From positions 9,367,501-9,431,500 of the forward strand of contig NC_088310.1 of NCBI RefSeq assembly GCF_910592395.1: a DNA stretch of 64,000 bases, in the 5' to 3' direction. This stretch comes from Lineus longissimus (lineage: Eukaryota > Nemertea > Pilidiophora > Heteronemertea > Lineidae). A program made the translations under genes and the position numbers. Each line of letters begins with the position of its first letter. Position 1 is the first letter of the stretch. This document shows positions 11,940-23,519 of the stretch, piece by piece. The notes under the pieces are model-generated. The model ran no database searches and had not been told where the DNA came from. It saw nothing but the letters and a program-made list of their open reading frames with translations.

Positions 11940-12663
11940 CTGAAGGGCTTTGCAATATTATGCTGCATTGTTTGCAAACAATGGTCATGTGGAGTCATGC
12001 AGCATGAAACATGAATGTGTTGTAAGGCCTTTAATGGATGTCATGCCTTTTCTCAAAGGAAGCTACATTATTTATCTTGTAAACATTTTTAAAAAGTAGT
12101 AGTGTTAATATTTGCTAAACAAGCAGCAAGATTCCCCTTGCGTTCTGTTTTGATTTCCTTGGCAATGAACTCGGCCATTTTTCTCTTCTCTACATTTCAC
12201 CACTTTGCTACGGGATGTTCCAAAGCCTTACACGGTTCCATACGGCTTTCTATGGCATCATTCACGGCAATGCCACAACATCATGCATTTTGTAATGTGC
12301 CGTTAACTCCTTTGCATAATGACGTCTTTTGACCGTAGCATACATTGGTCCAGCATGTGTCTTCTTACTCTTGACCAGAATACTGTTCTGTCCTATTGAA
12401 AAGGTTAACAACAACTCTGTATAGAGTTATTCCTGATGATAACCTTCTGATGTTTACATGTCTAGGTTTTGGCAAACATGCCAGACAAATAAGTGTCATC
12501 ATGCGCTAGCTAAATGACCACCATTATCATTATTGCTTGCATTGGTGTTTGTCCGCCGTTAGCAACAGGGCAGCAATTGTAATGGGATGGCTACAATTTG
12601 TCAGAAAGTTACGCGATACGAGCAAATTTTGCTGAAAAGTTCCCAAGGGCACACAAGTCCCTA

Positions 12664-12689
12664 ATGATGATGATGATCATCATCATCAT
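12664..12689. repeat. Perfect 26-bp palindrome of ATG/CAT triplets
   Basis: Four ATG units run into four CAT units, making a self-complementary stretch. A second smaller palindrome (CATATTTT..AAAATATG) follows immediately. Confidence 0.9.
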
Positions 12690-12836
12690 ATTTTGAAAAA
12701 ATATGATGTTTCCTTAATTACAGCTTTTAAACAGCTGATGATCGGTATAATGGTGTGATTTTATGGACTTGTTCATTTCCAGCCTATTTAATAGTTGGAC
12801 TCGGCACTGTTGAAATAAAAATATTGTATTGAGTCG

Positions 12837-13240
12837 CCATGAATGATGCTGTCAAAAGCTATTGCATTACATCATTGCCATGAATGATGCTGTTGGAAGC
12901 TATGGCATTATGTCATTGCCATGAATGATGCTGTTGAAAGCTGTGTCATTACATCATTGCCTGAATGGTAGCCATGAATGATGCTGTTGAAAGCTGTGTC
13001 ATTAAGTCATTGCCTGAATGGTAGCCATGAATGATGCTGTCGAAAGCTGTGGCATTACGTCATTGCCATGAATGATGCTGTTGAAAGCTGTGTCATTAAG
13101 TCATTGCCTGAATGATAGCGATGAATGATGCTGTTGAAAGCCGTGTCATTACATCATTGCCTGAATGATAGCCATGAATGATGCTGTCCAAAGCTATGGC
13201 ATTATGTCATTGCCATGGATGATGTTGTTGAAAGCTGTTG
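12837..13240 (+). repeat. Minisatellite with alternating 41-bp and 53-bp units, nine copies
   Basis: Unit starts (ATGAATGATGCTGT) lie at 12839, 12880, 12921, 12974, 13027, 13068, 13121, 13174 and 13215: spacings 41, 41, 53, 53, 41, 53, 53, 41. The longer unit carries an extra 12 bp of GCCTGAATGGTA type. Confidence 0.95.
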
Positions 13241-13551
13241 CCAACTGCAAACATCTGGGACATTTAGCAATATCCTGTGGTTTATTGTTATTGCATCACT
13301 GTTGACCTACATTGTTCCAAAAATATATAAAATAGGATTTTTTCTTAAAGTATGTTCTATTAAAAACAGCTATAAAATAATGTTGATTGTCACAGCTTCG
13401 TTATAGCCCATTGGTGAGTTCAAATTCTAATTGAAATGTTTCCTTAAGATCTATCCTTGAAAATGAAATGAAGTCCCTGTCAAACGAAGGCACTTGAGGG
13501 TTGTCCCTTGTGCGAAATGATAGCTATAAATATCGGAGAAGCCATCTTATC

Positions 13552-13718
13552 TTAATAATGACCCATGTGAGGGTGTTTAAATGTGCAATTTCGCAGGTGA
13601 ACTGCCATTAAATAGTACATTTGTCCATTAACTTCAGCAAGAAAGCTTCTGTAACAATGTTTAACTATTTCTTGTTTGTACTCTAAAATGGAAGGGAGTC
13701 GAATAGTGACTTTCCGGC
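13552..13718 (-). CDS. Candidate terminal exon, unknown protein
   Basis: The minus-strand acceptor is excellent (TTGCCTCCTTTACTTATTGCAG). In phase 1 it encodes RKVTIRLPSILEYKQEIVKH, then CYRSFLAEVNGQMYYLMAVH, and ends LRNCTFKHPHMGHY followed by TAA. The alternating hydrophobic pattern suggests beta strands and a helix. No family recognised. Confidence 0.38.
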
Positions 13719-13853
13719 CTGCAATAAGTAAAGGAGGCAAATTTTACACAGAAGTTCCAGTAGTGACCAAAGTATTCAAGTCCTTCAATTAAAGGACATT
13801 TGTTTTTCAATGTTGTGCAAAAGGTTTTGTTTAACTCTTGATTTTCATAACAG

Positions 13854-14046
13854 GTCTAGTCTGGCGGCAAAATTGGCTGTTTGCTGCAGCACAACATGTC
13901 AGACACATCTACGCATCGCAGCCTGTCATAGTATGCACCACCAGCTTCCCCATGACACCACTAACAAACACAGCCCCACACAATGCGATGCTATACAAAC
14001 TTCATCTCAATCTAAGATGATACAGTTACACATACTTGTGGCCTAT
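13854..14046 (+). CDS. Candidate exon, Cys/His-rich, uncertain
   Basis: The acceptor TTGATTTTCATAACAG is strong and a donor (GGCCTAT then GTAAAT) sits at 14046/14047. In phase 2 it reads SSLAAKLAVCCSTTCQTHLR and on without stops for 64 codons. A second frame is open for 54 codons. It lies 77 bp upstream of the inverted-repeat element at 14124. Confidence 0.16.
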
Positions 14047-14123
14047 GTAAATTATTCTAGTTTGCAGTCAATATCCTGACACGGAATTAAGTGTCAACCT
14101 CAAGTTGAGTGTACCACAGTTAA

Positions 14124-14516
14124 TGCAGCGGTCAATGTGAACTCTGTACCCCCCTGTTCAGGCGATCGACCCTTTATCTCCACATAAAAAGACTATGCTC
14201 GTCCAGGATTCGACAATATATTCCCCAAGGTGTCCCGATCATTCACCAGGAAAACACCTCAGCTCCAATTCTGTGGTACAGACTTCGACTCCAGATAACT
14301 CCAGCAATTATGATGAACGACCATAAATTACCAAGTCCACACACGCTCAACGGTATTTCCCGCCTTGGGATCTCATGACAAACTGTAGGCGGCACCTATT
14401 ATTACTGGAAGAACTCCCTGTGTCTCCAACATCCCTCGATGGCATCGCCTTCAATTCAGCGTGGATGACGAGTCAATGTCTGAACAGGGGGGACAGAGTT
14501 TACATTGACCGCTGCA
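14124..14516. mobile_element. 393-bp element with 38-bp terminal inverted repeats
   Basis: The left end TGCAGCGGTCAATGTGAACT and continuing CTGTACCCCCCTGTTCAG is matched on the right end in inverted orientation with one substitution and one 1-bp gap. Flanks are TTAA on the left and TGAA on the right. Only short frames inside, so it is non-autonomous. A lone end of the same family sits at 33412-33456. Confidence 0.88.
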
Positions 14517-14574
14517 TGAATCCGCAGAGAAATCCTAGAGGGTGAACAACTTTTTCACTGCTAAACGGTTTAGC

Positions 14575-15065
14575 AAGTAATTGCCGGTCTGAACCCATTA
14601 TTGGCAAAAGCTTGAAAATCGAATCTGTCACTTTCCTGTAATGTGGTATTGTTACATCTATTGATTTCCTATGGGATGTGGCTTTGTTGGTTATGGTAGT
14701 GCCTTCAATGTTCGTTTTAAAAGATACCCCAGAAACTTCTACAGTTCGCTTTCAGATAATCTGGGGGAATGCCGAGGAGTATAAGAGAATATTTTTGAAT
14801 GAATTTGCTTGTGATTGCCATTCTAAACAATTATTGGAAAAGATTTGAAAATTCATATCAGATAGCTTTCTTGTAACATGGCATTGTTGTTATTGATTTC
14901 ATATGGGATGCTTCTTTTGTTAGTGTCAGAAGGGTTACGAAAAGCATGATAGAACTTTTTTCTAAGTTGGAAGGATTTTGCTTGTAATTGCCATTCTAAA
15001 CAATCATTGGAAAAGATTCAGATCATATTGCTTTCTTGTAAAATGGCATGGTTAATGGTGATAGC
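14575..15065 (+). repeat. Three diverged tandem copies, about 170-230 bp
   Basis: Each contains ATTATTGG(A/C)AAA, a TTTC(C/T)TGTAA(T/C)..TGGCATTGTT block and ATTGATTTC(A/C)TATGGGATG or its remnant, at about 14600, 14830 and 15000. Confidence 0.65.
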
Positions 15066-15734
15066 TAGTAACTGTGCGCCAGAAAATTTTTCTTGTATTC
15101 AAATTTTGGCAGAAACTTACAAAAAATAAAATTCGGTAGAAATTAAGATATAATTGAAATCACTGTTTGTACAGTTATATCTCTGTGAGTTGTCAAAATG
15201 CGAAATCGAATCTTTGCCAGAATTGCAATTTCACCAAAGATTCAAATCATAATAGCGATGAATGTCGGGGTTTACAGTATATCAGTGATGTTGGTTCCTT
15301 GTGAGGGATCCATTCCAACCTATACAGTATCTCCTCTTTGATCATGTCTACAATCTTTCCCTCATATACTGTAAACCTAATTCTTTTCGTGGCGCTTTAT
15401 ATTCGCAAGAACATCCATTTTAGATTTTGCTTCCATTTATTTCTGTGAATGGGTGCATTTTCCAATGATAAAACCATTTAGCTTTATATTTTCGGTTTGC
15501 GATTGTACGCTTTCTTGCAAAAAGGCCTAAAATGTTAGGCTAGTGAAAATAAAGGGCTTCACAGTAAATGAGACCAACTCAATCAATTGAAACCTCTAGT
15601 ATGCTGGTCATGATCAAAGCTCCAATCGCCATCAAGAAGTATCCCGCTTACCTTGTTTCATCTAAAGATAGCCTTCCAATTTGTCAACGTGGAAAACGAA
15701 TGTGTTAGCTGAGGAGTAGGACTTATGTATGCAC

Positions 15735-16045
15735 CTGCCTTGTAAGTCTGATGGCTCCTTCCAATAGAAAGGCTTACATATAATAGCCTTGCAAGGTTGA
15801 TGGCTCCTTCTAAGGGAGTAGGCTGGAGCTAAATAATGTCCTTGCTGTTGATTGAGGGATGGTGCCTTCCAGGAGAGTAAGGCTTGTGTCCTTGCCTTTG
15901 TTAGGCTGCCGGCTCTTTCCAAGAGGACGGCTTACATATAATGGCCTTGCCTTTATAAGATTGATGGTTCTTTCTAAGGGAGTAGGCTGAAGCTACATAC
16001 TGTCCTTGCTGGTTGCTTGAAGGGTGGTGCCCTCCAGGAGAGCAT
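15735..16045 (+). repeat. Tandem duplication, about 180-bp unit
   Basis: GGAGTAGGCTG(G/A)AGCTA, CCTTGCTG..TTG and GGTGCC(T/C)TCCAGGAGAG occur in the same order in both copies (about 15740-15880 and 15925-16045). Confidence 0.75.
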
Positions 16046-16139
16046 GATCTCATTCTATTTTAGTTCTCAGTTGTGCGGGAAATGCATATTTCTTCATTCT
16101 GCATCTCGAGAAATGAGCAAGTCAAAATGCTCTATCGTG

Positions 16140-18240
16140 GGGTTATTTTGCTTTCAGAAATGGCCGAATGAAAGGAGCCTTTCTTTGTTGGTAGCTACCG
16201 AACTTGGCTATTTCCGTAGTTCAGCTATTAAAAATTGAGATTGTTATTTGGTAAAAATATGCCTCTGTGGAAATGAATTTTCCTTCCAAGTGATTGAGAG
16301 CACCTGCTCTAACAGAGGTCATCAATTAGGGTAGTGCATTATAAAAGTGAAGGTGGTTGTAACATCTCCGTCAGAGTATTTAAAAATCCTCTACAATCTA
16401 GATGTCATTCAGATGATTGCTTCCACCTGAGGCCCCATTCCAATATCCCAGGTCAAAAATCCTGACCTGCTGGCAGAGAAATCTGAGAAGAGTGTTCTCA
16501 GTCAGGCACTTGAGGAGCAGTTATCACTGTAAGGGCTTTCTGATCTTGGCTATCAGTTGTTCAACTGTTAAAAACTGAATAGAGTTTGGTATTTTGTTAT
16601 AATCGACCTCCATGTAAATGATATTTCCTTCCACACAATGAGGTAGTTGCAGATTCGAATCTGTTGGGATCTTGTGAGGAGATCAACTTTGATACCCGAA
16701 AAACAGATAAGGATGCGAAACGACCACTATAAAACTGGTCAGATCTGTGGAGATGCAATGTGTCATTGTGCGGTACTTTGCTGGCTTTATTAGCTCATAC
16801 CGAGTGACGTCATTTACGTGATCGCAGGTGTCATTACGCTGTGCGCACAGGGTTTGAAGAGGTCAAGCCCTGCAGGGATTTATTGTGACCATTTATTGTG
16901 ATCCTCATTGTGACCACCTGCTCTGAAGAATCGTTCAATTTGATTAGGGTAATTCATAAAATACAGTGGCATGTCTCTTAGCGAACATCTCTCTATTAAG
17001 GACACTAGTTTTGGTTCAAAATTGGTTGTTTCCATTCAATTTGACCTCTTTCATCACGACACCTCACTATTAAGGACATAACTTGTCAGTCTCGCGGGTA
17101 TCCTTAATAGAGAGGTTCTACCCTACACCTAAGTGTTTGTAGGGTCCCAGTTCCAGAGTGATAAAAAAATCACAGTGATGAATTCTTGCTATACCACATC
17201 CAGTTTGATCTATTCAAACTGGATGCGATCTCGAACACAAGAGGAGCCCTTCTTTATTGTTAGCACCGGCCCTTGGCTATTTCCAAAGCTCAAGTATCAA
17301 AAACTAAAATTGAGATTGTTATTTGGAAAAAAATCTGCCACTATGAAAATTTGTTTTCCTTCCAAGCGATTGAGAGCACCTGCTCTGACAGCAGCCATCA
17401 ACTTGTTCAACCGAGGCAATTCATCAGAAACACCCTACTCAGTATCATCCTACTCGCTAGAGTGGTGAAAAATCCTCCACTATCTCCAAGACATTCTGAT
17501 GATTGCTTCAATTACTGTAGACCCAGATAAATTGCTGGCCAGAGTGATAAAAAAATCCTCTGCAGTCTCAAAATCAATGCGTGGAAATCTTCAGCTGTGC
17601 TGTACCACATCCTGCTTCACCAAGTAAAAAATGACGACTTTGTGCTACCATTGGTAGTGTATACTGTGGGTGCTACCATCATAGCATGAGAATAGCTCTT
17701 CTTCATTAGTAGCAGCTGACCTTGGCGATTTTGAAACTAGTTTATGAACTGTTGAAATTAAGATTGTTTCTTGTGTAAAAATCTATCTGTCCATGAAAAT
17801 AAGTTGCAGGAGAGGAGCTGTTCTTAGCTGCAATAGCAGCTGACCTTAGTATAGCTATTTTGTATCAAATGTTGAGCTGTTAAGATTGAGATTGCTGTTT
17901 TGTAAATATCTACCTCTATGAAAATAAGTTGCATGAGAATAGCTGTTCTTCTGCAATAGCAGCTGACCTTGGCCATTTTGTATCAAGTTGTGGAACTGTT
18001 AAAGTTTTTCTTGTTATTTGGTAAGATCTACATCATTTTCCCTGAAGCAATTGAAAGCACCTGCTCTGACAGGAGCCAGCAATTAGGGCAAATCATTGGA
18101 AACACCCAGGTGGCTGTAGCATCCTATTCCCAGCTAGAGTGGTGAAAAATTCTCCACTATCTTCAAGCCATTCTCATGATTGCCTCAATTAATGAAAACA
18201 GGATAAATTGGTGGCACTTAATTTTGCTGAATGAGGATCA
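16140..18240 (+). repeat. Low-copy diverged tandem cluster, 5-6 copies
   Basis: Blocks TTGGCTATTT, GTTATTTGGTAAAA, TTGAGAGCACCTGCTCT and GTGGTGAAAAATCCTCCACT recur at about 16150, 16520, 17240, 17680, 17820 and 17940. Copies differ by substitutions and deletions. The AAGGAC-family element (16972-17124) is inserted within. Confidence 0.75.
16972..17124 (+). mobile_element. AAGGAC-family element, copy 2
   Basis: It starts ACAGTGGCATGTCTCTTAGC and ends CCTTAATAGAGAGGTTCTAC. Interior has CTATTAAGGACA twice and AATTGGTTGTTTCCATTCAA, shared with 6272-6446. Confidence 0.7.
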
Positions 18241-19533
18241 CATTTGCAGAAGCATCTTTCGCACATCAAGGAGATATTTACAAAAAAATGGATAATCACA
18301 TTGTCCAACTCACCTGTTAAATCGGTGAAACTAACATATTTTTATGGCTCAGAGTTTAAAGTACAATCTACTAACATTGACTAAAAGCTAAAAGTTATTT
18401 TATGAAATTATAATGTAGTTCCCTTTCAAGTCATCAATTACCTTTACAGTTTCAAAAGCTTTATTGCTTCTTCAAATTCATTTGAGGAACTTGAACATCA
18501 TAACTAGGTGATCAAAGATTGTTTGAGAAAGTAGTGTTAATGGTTTAAAAAACACATTTTGTTTATCAAGAGGATAAATTCTGTGTTGATGTCAAGCAAC
18601 GCTTTGAAGAATTAATTGGATCAGAGTGACGGAAAATGGCAACATTGGCTAAGTGGCCAGATTGTGAAGGAATGTTCAGTGTTTCAGTGAAAACCCACAG
18701 GAAAACAATTATAATTGGGGATGGATCACCCTCATCATGCTCCCCTTCAGATCCTGTTAGCTGTTAAAAGGGGAATCAGGCACACCGTTTCCCCCTTATT
18801 GAAGAAAATCCCTGTTTGAATATTATTTTACATAATTTTTTGGGAACTGGTGTAAAAAACTACTCTTTCAATGATTCCTGGGCCGGCCACCATGTTTTGC
18901 CATCGAAGTGATTTGACCTCGGTGGCTAATTTTGACGTAATTTCTCCCATGTCTGATGTCATGATATTGGCCAACACCTCTGTGTTTGACGTTGCATCAT
19001 TCCTGAAGTTGTTCCTCCATTATGTTCAGGGAATCTTCCGTAGCAAGAATTTTAAACTACTGAAATATACTTTTCCTCTGCTTTACTCTACGGAAAGGAT
19101 TCTATTGGGATTGTCAATTTCAAGCTTTACTGGTGCTGCAAGTAACCCGTCAATCTAAGATAACTCTCACTCTAACCAATGCTTAAATTATGCATATCTC
19201 CTTTATCTGTTTCAATATCAAGTAAAGTACTGCTTTATAACACAAAGAAGAATACATTGACACAGAAACATGGCTCTATCTATTCCCACAAACATGAAAA
19301 AGAAACTCAACAGACATGTTATTTGCAAGACTTGAGACCAATGAATTACTTTATCCTAGTCTGGTATTTATATGACCTTTTTCTTTGCGATAAATGTACC
19401 ATCAACATGTTATATGGCTACATTAGCAAAGGCAATGGCGAAGCTGAGTAGCTTCTGATGTTGGAAATCAGTATAGCATCTGGGAGCACTTAAACTTGTT
19501 AGCAGCTAGTTCAAGTGGAGCCAAACTTACGCA
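18241..19533. other. No gene recognised
   Basis: Mostly AT-rich sequence. An 88-codon frame starts at a Kozak-like GCCACCATG (18888-18896), but its peptide has no recognisable features. Confidence 0.4.
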
Positions 19534-19794
19534 TTAAAGGCCTACTCCGTTCATTCAAATATTTTAAATTTAACTTGAATTTGAAATTTCCAGATGTGTA
19601 GATACGTACTTAATATGAAATTCCACTATGCTGTTGTGTCCGCTGATATACAAATACTATTAGTGCCAAGTTTTAGCAAATTTGCGTGCATAATAACTGC
19701 ACTATGCCTGCCAATTTACATTATACATGATATATATTTTTGTTTACCTCACCCACAAGTAAATACAAAGCAGAAGAACCGCGTTGACCTTTAA
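19534..19794 (+). mobile_element. Family T element, complete copy with TTAA at both ends
   Basis: TTAAAGGCCTACTCCGTTC at the left and CGCGTTGACCTTTAA at the right, with core blocks GCTGATATACAAATAC and GCATAATAACTGCACTAT. Confidence 0.85.
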
Positions 19795-20062
19795 CAATTA
19801 TAGCTGGCAGATCGTGGATCACAGTATGTGAGAGGTTGTTCTCATTACTGCACACTCTACAAAAGTCAAACTTAGTTTTAAGTTCAATTTTCAATTTCAT
19901 TTGAAAGTGAAAGATGGTCGGCCACCGTTCTCCTTATGAAAGCTCTGAAATCTTATTCTCTATATAAGATTTTGAACTTTAATCTGGACTTATAACTAAG
20001 CATGGGCATCTGAGGAGCTTAACCTGATTTTTGGTGTATCCCTCTTCTTTCTTTCTCTACAG

Positions 20063-20164
20063 AGAGGGACTCAAGCAAGCTGGCTGCAAGGAGGATATGA
20101 GACACACATTCTTGCATTCGACATCTGGCAGATACCGATGAAAGGCCTACCGGACTTTTCATAG
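20063..20164 (+). CDS. Candidate terminal exon after a very strong acceptor
   Basis: The pyrimidine tract CCCTCTTCTTTCTTTCTCTACAG is the best in the window. Two frames downstream are open: RGTQASWLQGGYETHILAFD and on to TAG at 20162, or EGLKQAGCKEDMRHTFLHST then SGRYR and TGA. No donor was seen, so a 3' terminal exon or 3' UTR exon is the simplest reading. Confidence 0.2.
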   Translation, partial: RGTQASWLQGGYETHILAFDIWQIPMKGLPDFS

Positions 20165-21121
20165 GACCACCGGCCCACCATTTAGTGTAGGCTAAAATTT
20201 CAAATGGCACCCACCCTCTTCTTTCCAGAGAATACCCAGGGGTTGCACCGCTTTCAGTCTAATCTAATTAGTCTTAACTGCCAGACAGTTTTAAGATACA
20301 GCTTCCACTTTTAGTTGTCCCAGTCTGTTTGCACACACCAAAAGCAAGCTGCCACATTGTGATACCCAATACACTTTTGCGTATCGACTAATTCTTCATA
20401 ATGTACATGTACATGCCCCTTCTACATGAACACAGGGATTCTGTAAATCTCATTAGTGGTGGAGCTTACTTATCATGAAACACTTGTCTTTTAACTCGTA
20501 ACCTCTGTCACACCACATCAAGGGCTTCTCACCTTTGACCGCACTAATGAAAATATAGGTTTTGGTAGGGAAATCTTGAGCAGGTTACATACAGAGCAAT
20601 AAGTAGCAAAAACTGAAGTAATGTTGGCTACTGGGGTATTGGTTTACTCTTCAAATACATGTTTCTCTGTGTTTTTACCAAACGAAAGTGCAGGTGTGTC
20701 AATATTGCTTGAAAAATATTGGTCTCAGGTGAAATCATTGACCGGAAAGTATACTAAAAGCACTGTGTTGATCTTACCTGTGTTACTTTTACAAGAAAAA
20801 AAAATCTGCAAACCTATCGTCGACTGACGTATCGGAAAAATGTGGATAACTCAATCAGATGTTGGATCGGGAGGCAAAAAGGGATATTATGGCAAAAAAG
20901 CATACTTCTTTGATCTTCAAGTGCACATTCTTTTGGTTTTACCAGAAAGAGAACGAAAATATCTCAACAGTCTGATGGACTGGCCCTGACCTGTTAGTGT
21001 TCGAGTAGTGTGGTATTGCTGCTTGTGCCCAGTGAATATAACATGATGATTGTATTAGCTCTGCCACATTCAACCAGGAAGAAAAAAGGCATTCATACTG
21101 TCAGCTGCTCTGGTTGTTCAG

Positions 21122-21178
21122 AGGCAGATCCTATAGATTACCTTGACCAGACTATGACAAATGTCATGGCTACACCAT
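21122..21178 (+). CDS. Candidate internal exon, unknown protein (gene B, exon 1 of 4 seen)
   Basis: A strong acceptor (CTGCTCTGGTTGTTCAG) and a near-consensus donor (ACCAT then GTGAGTAA) bracket 57 bp. Only one frame is open; it encodes ADPIDYLDQTMTNVMATP, phase 1 in and phase 1 out. It joins in phase to the candidate exon starting at 24012. The protein is not recognised, and upstream exons were not found. The exon may be chance, but both splice sites are good. Confidence 0.28.
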
Positions 21179-21359
21179 GTGAGTAAATGTGTAGCATGAT
21201 GATTGTGAATATATATGCGTTGTGCCCCTTGGTCATCGTTATATATTATTATCATATAACAGTCCTTAGTTTCTTGCTCAAACAACAAGGATGAGAAGAA
21301 GGAATGACATTTTAGAATGTCTCTCTCAGGGAGTTAGTAATACATAATTCTGTAGGCAT

Positions 21360-21742
21360 CAGACCTTCTGTTGAAAAATACCTAGGTGAGCAAATATTTA
21401 CTCGCCTAACTTTTATTTTCATAGCCTAGGTTCGTAATTCTTGAAAGTCGCTGTTTGCGACTTGTGCCCGGCGGCCATGATTGATAATAATGAGAATCAC
21501 GGATTCCCATGCTAGGAGCGATTCCATTGGTTGGCCTTCCGAGTGACCCCCGATATTGACCAATGGCGTGCACTGTTACAGTCTGTGATGTAGTTACAAT
21601 AATATGCCTATCGGCGGCGCTGCAGTCGGGATATCTAGGTGCGCAAATTTTAAAACTTTTTGAAGAGCTAGGCGCGCAGTTCCATGCGCGGCCAAAATGA
21701 CAATTTGGCCGTGCAAATGCAGGTCTTTCAACAGAAGGTCTG
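21360..21742. mobile_element. 383-bp inverted-repeat element with a 6-bp target duplication
   Basis: Ends CAGACCTTCTGTTGAAA and its inverse; AGGCAT occurs immediately outside both ends (21354-21359 and 21743-21748). The interior is GC-richer than its surroundings and carries two inverted CCAAT-type motifs (CCATTGGTTGG and GACCAATGG). Confidence 0.85.
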
Positions 21743-22129
21743 AGGCATGAATATCATGCACCGAGTTTGTCACAACAATTCAGATTTTTTGGTAACTTGG
21801 CCCATTTTGACAAAAATGGGTTTAATGGGACAACGTGGGTCTGTGATGAAAGTGGCAAGGAGGATGATGTGTCCCTGAATCAAAAATTAGGTTCTATGTG
21901 TCCCTGTGGTAGGGTAAGGTTGGGATAAGGTTAGGGTTAGGCTGTCTGAAAATACCCACATTGGAAAGTATTCAACCTTCTGTTACAACTGGGACATATT
22001 CAACCTGGGATGTATTAAATCCACCCCTTTTCAAAAGAGGTCCAAAGCATCAGCAGAAGGCACTGCAAACTATAAATAATTGCAAGTGAAGGAAGATGAA
22101 CTATAACGCAATGGAGTCAGAAATGAAAT

Positions 22130-23161
22130 GGCCAGGGCCATTGTGCTCACCTCATGTGGAGGAAAGATGGATAAAGAGCATGGTATTGTGTCATGTAGTG
22201 TTAGGTTTGATGTAGGTCCAAGCAATTACAGTTTCCCCAAAATGGCCAATTTACAGTACATTCGACCTCTGTGACCTTGAAAAGTAGGTCAAATCAAAGA
22301 AGACCCGAGTGACACATTGAATGGTTGTTAGAATTAGATGTACCTATGATATAAAATTGGTGCCAATCGGGCAAGTCATTACTAGGAATAACGGCATTTT
22401 GAAGAATTTAGGATTTGGCCCCCTCCCTGGATGCCAAACGGCAAATCAGATCGCACCAAACTTCGGTACCTGAGATCACCTGACCAAGGGGTACATGTGT
22501 ACTTAATTTGTGATCAATAGTCATTGCAGTTAAGAAACGTGCCATAGTTACGGCCTGACGGCGAATTTACGCCATTTGACCTCTGTGACCTTGACAAGAA
22601 GGTCAAATTAAAAACCTGTGTGACATATACTGTATGGTGGTTAGATGTACCCATGATATCAAATTGGTGGCAATCGGGCAAGAAGTTAAGGAATAATCAC
22701 ATTTTTAAGGTTTTTGGATTTTGCCCCCTGGTGGTCAAGTGGTGAATCATATTGGACCAAACTTCGGTCCCTGAGATCACCTGACTAAGGGGTAAATGTG
22801 TACCAAATTTGGTATCAATAGTCATTGCAGTTTAGAAACGTGCCATCGTTACATCCTAACGGCTAATTTACACCATTTGACCTCTGTGACCTTGAAAATG
22901 AGGTCAAATCAAAAACCCGGAGGATATATGATGCACCTTTGCTAGAAGTACCTACCATATTTTTTTCAAAATTTCCCCACTACTATTAAGGGAGATATTG
23001 CATATTTTCACTTTTAACGTTTGGCCCCCTGGTGGCCAAACCATGAAACGAATCGGACCGAAACTTGGTCTCCAAGGTGTCATTACATAAGGGTACATGT
23101 GTACCAAGTTTCAACTCAATAGCTCTAACAGTTACGAAACGTGCCCTGCTAACGGACGACG

Positions 23162-23217
<56 letters not shown>

Positions 23218-23275
23218 ACGACGGACGCCACGGTATGGGATAAGCTCACCTCTGCTAAGAGGTGAGCTAAAAACA
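22130..23275 (+). mobile_element. Element of three roughly 300-bp tandem units, GAC microsatellite and terminal hairpin
   Basis: Units begin near 22251, 22562 and 22863, each with GACCTCTGTGACCTTGA and, later, a GATCACCTGAC(C/T)AAGGGGTA block. They end in ACGAAACGTGCC, a (GAC)n run at 23155-23225, and a perfect 11-bp hairpin AGCTCACCTCT-GCTA-AGAGGTGAGCT (23244-23269). The architecture resembles tandem-repeat-bearing non-autonomous elements known in molluscs and other marine invertebrates. Frames across the GAC run (Arg- or Asp-rich) are repeat artefacts. Confidence 0.8.
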
Positions 23276-23519
23276 AAGGCTGAAATGAAGCCCATGATAG
23301 TAATGACTCATAGGATGGCTTCATTATGTGCGATGATTTAATGCAACCCAGAAGTGCATTAAGAGTGCACTTAGAGAAAAACGCAACCTGGTACAATTAG
23401 CTGCTACATTGAACAGTCTCAATAACACTAATTCTGCATTCACATTAAAGTTGATTTGAAACCGTTTTTCGATAGTCTGGAAAAAGACTGCACAACTTTA
23501 GCGTAAAATGATTTCAAAT

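Noticed and set aside
18888-19158. Gene starting at a perfect GCCACCATG Kozak context
   Set aside because: The 88-codon product shows no recognisable feature and frames of this size are expected by chance.
21905-21945. Interstitial telomere (TTAGGG) tract
   Set aside because: Only about two degenerate copies (GGTTAGGGTTAGG) are present.
22986-23396. 136-codon Arg-rich minus frame and the plus Arg-rich frame
   Set aside because: The open length comes from the GAC microsatellite inside a repeat element.
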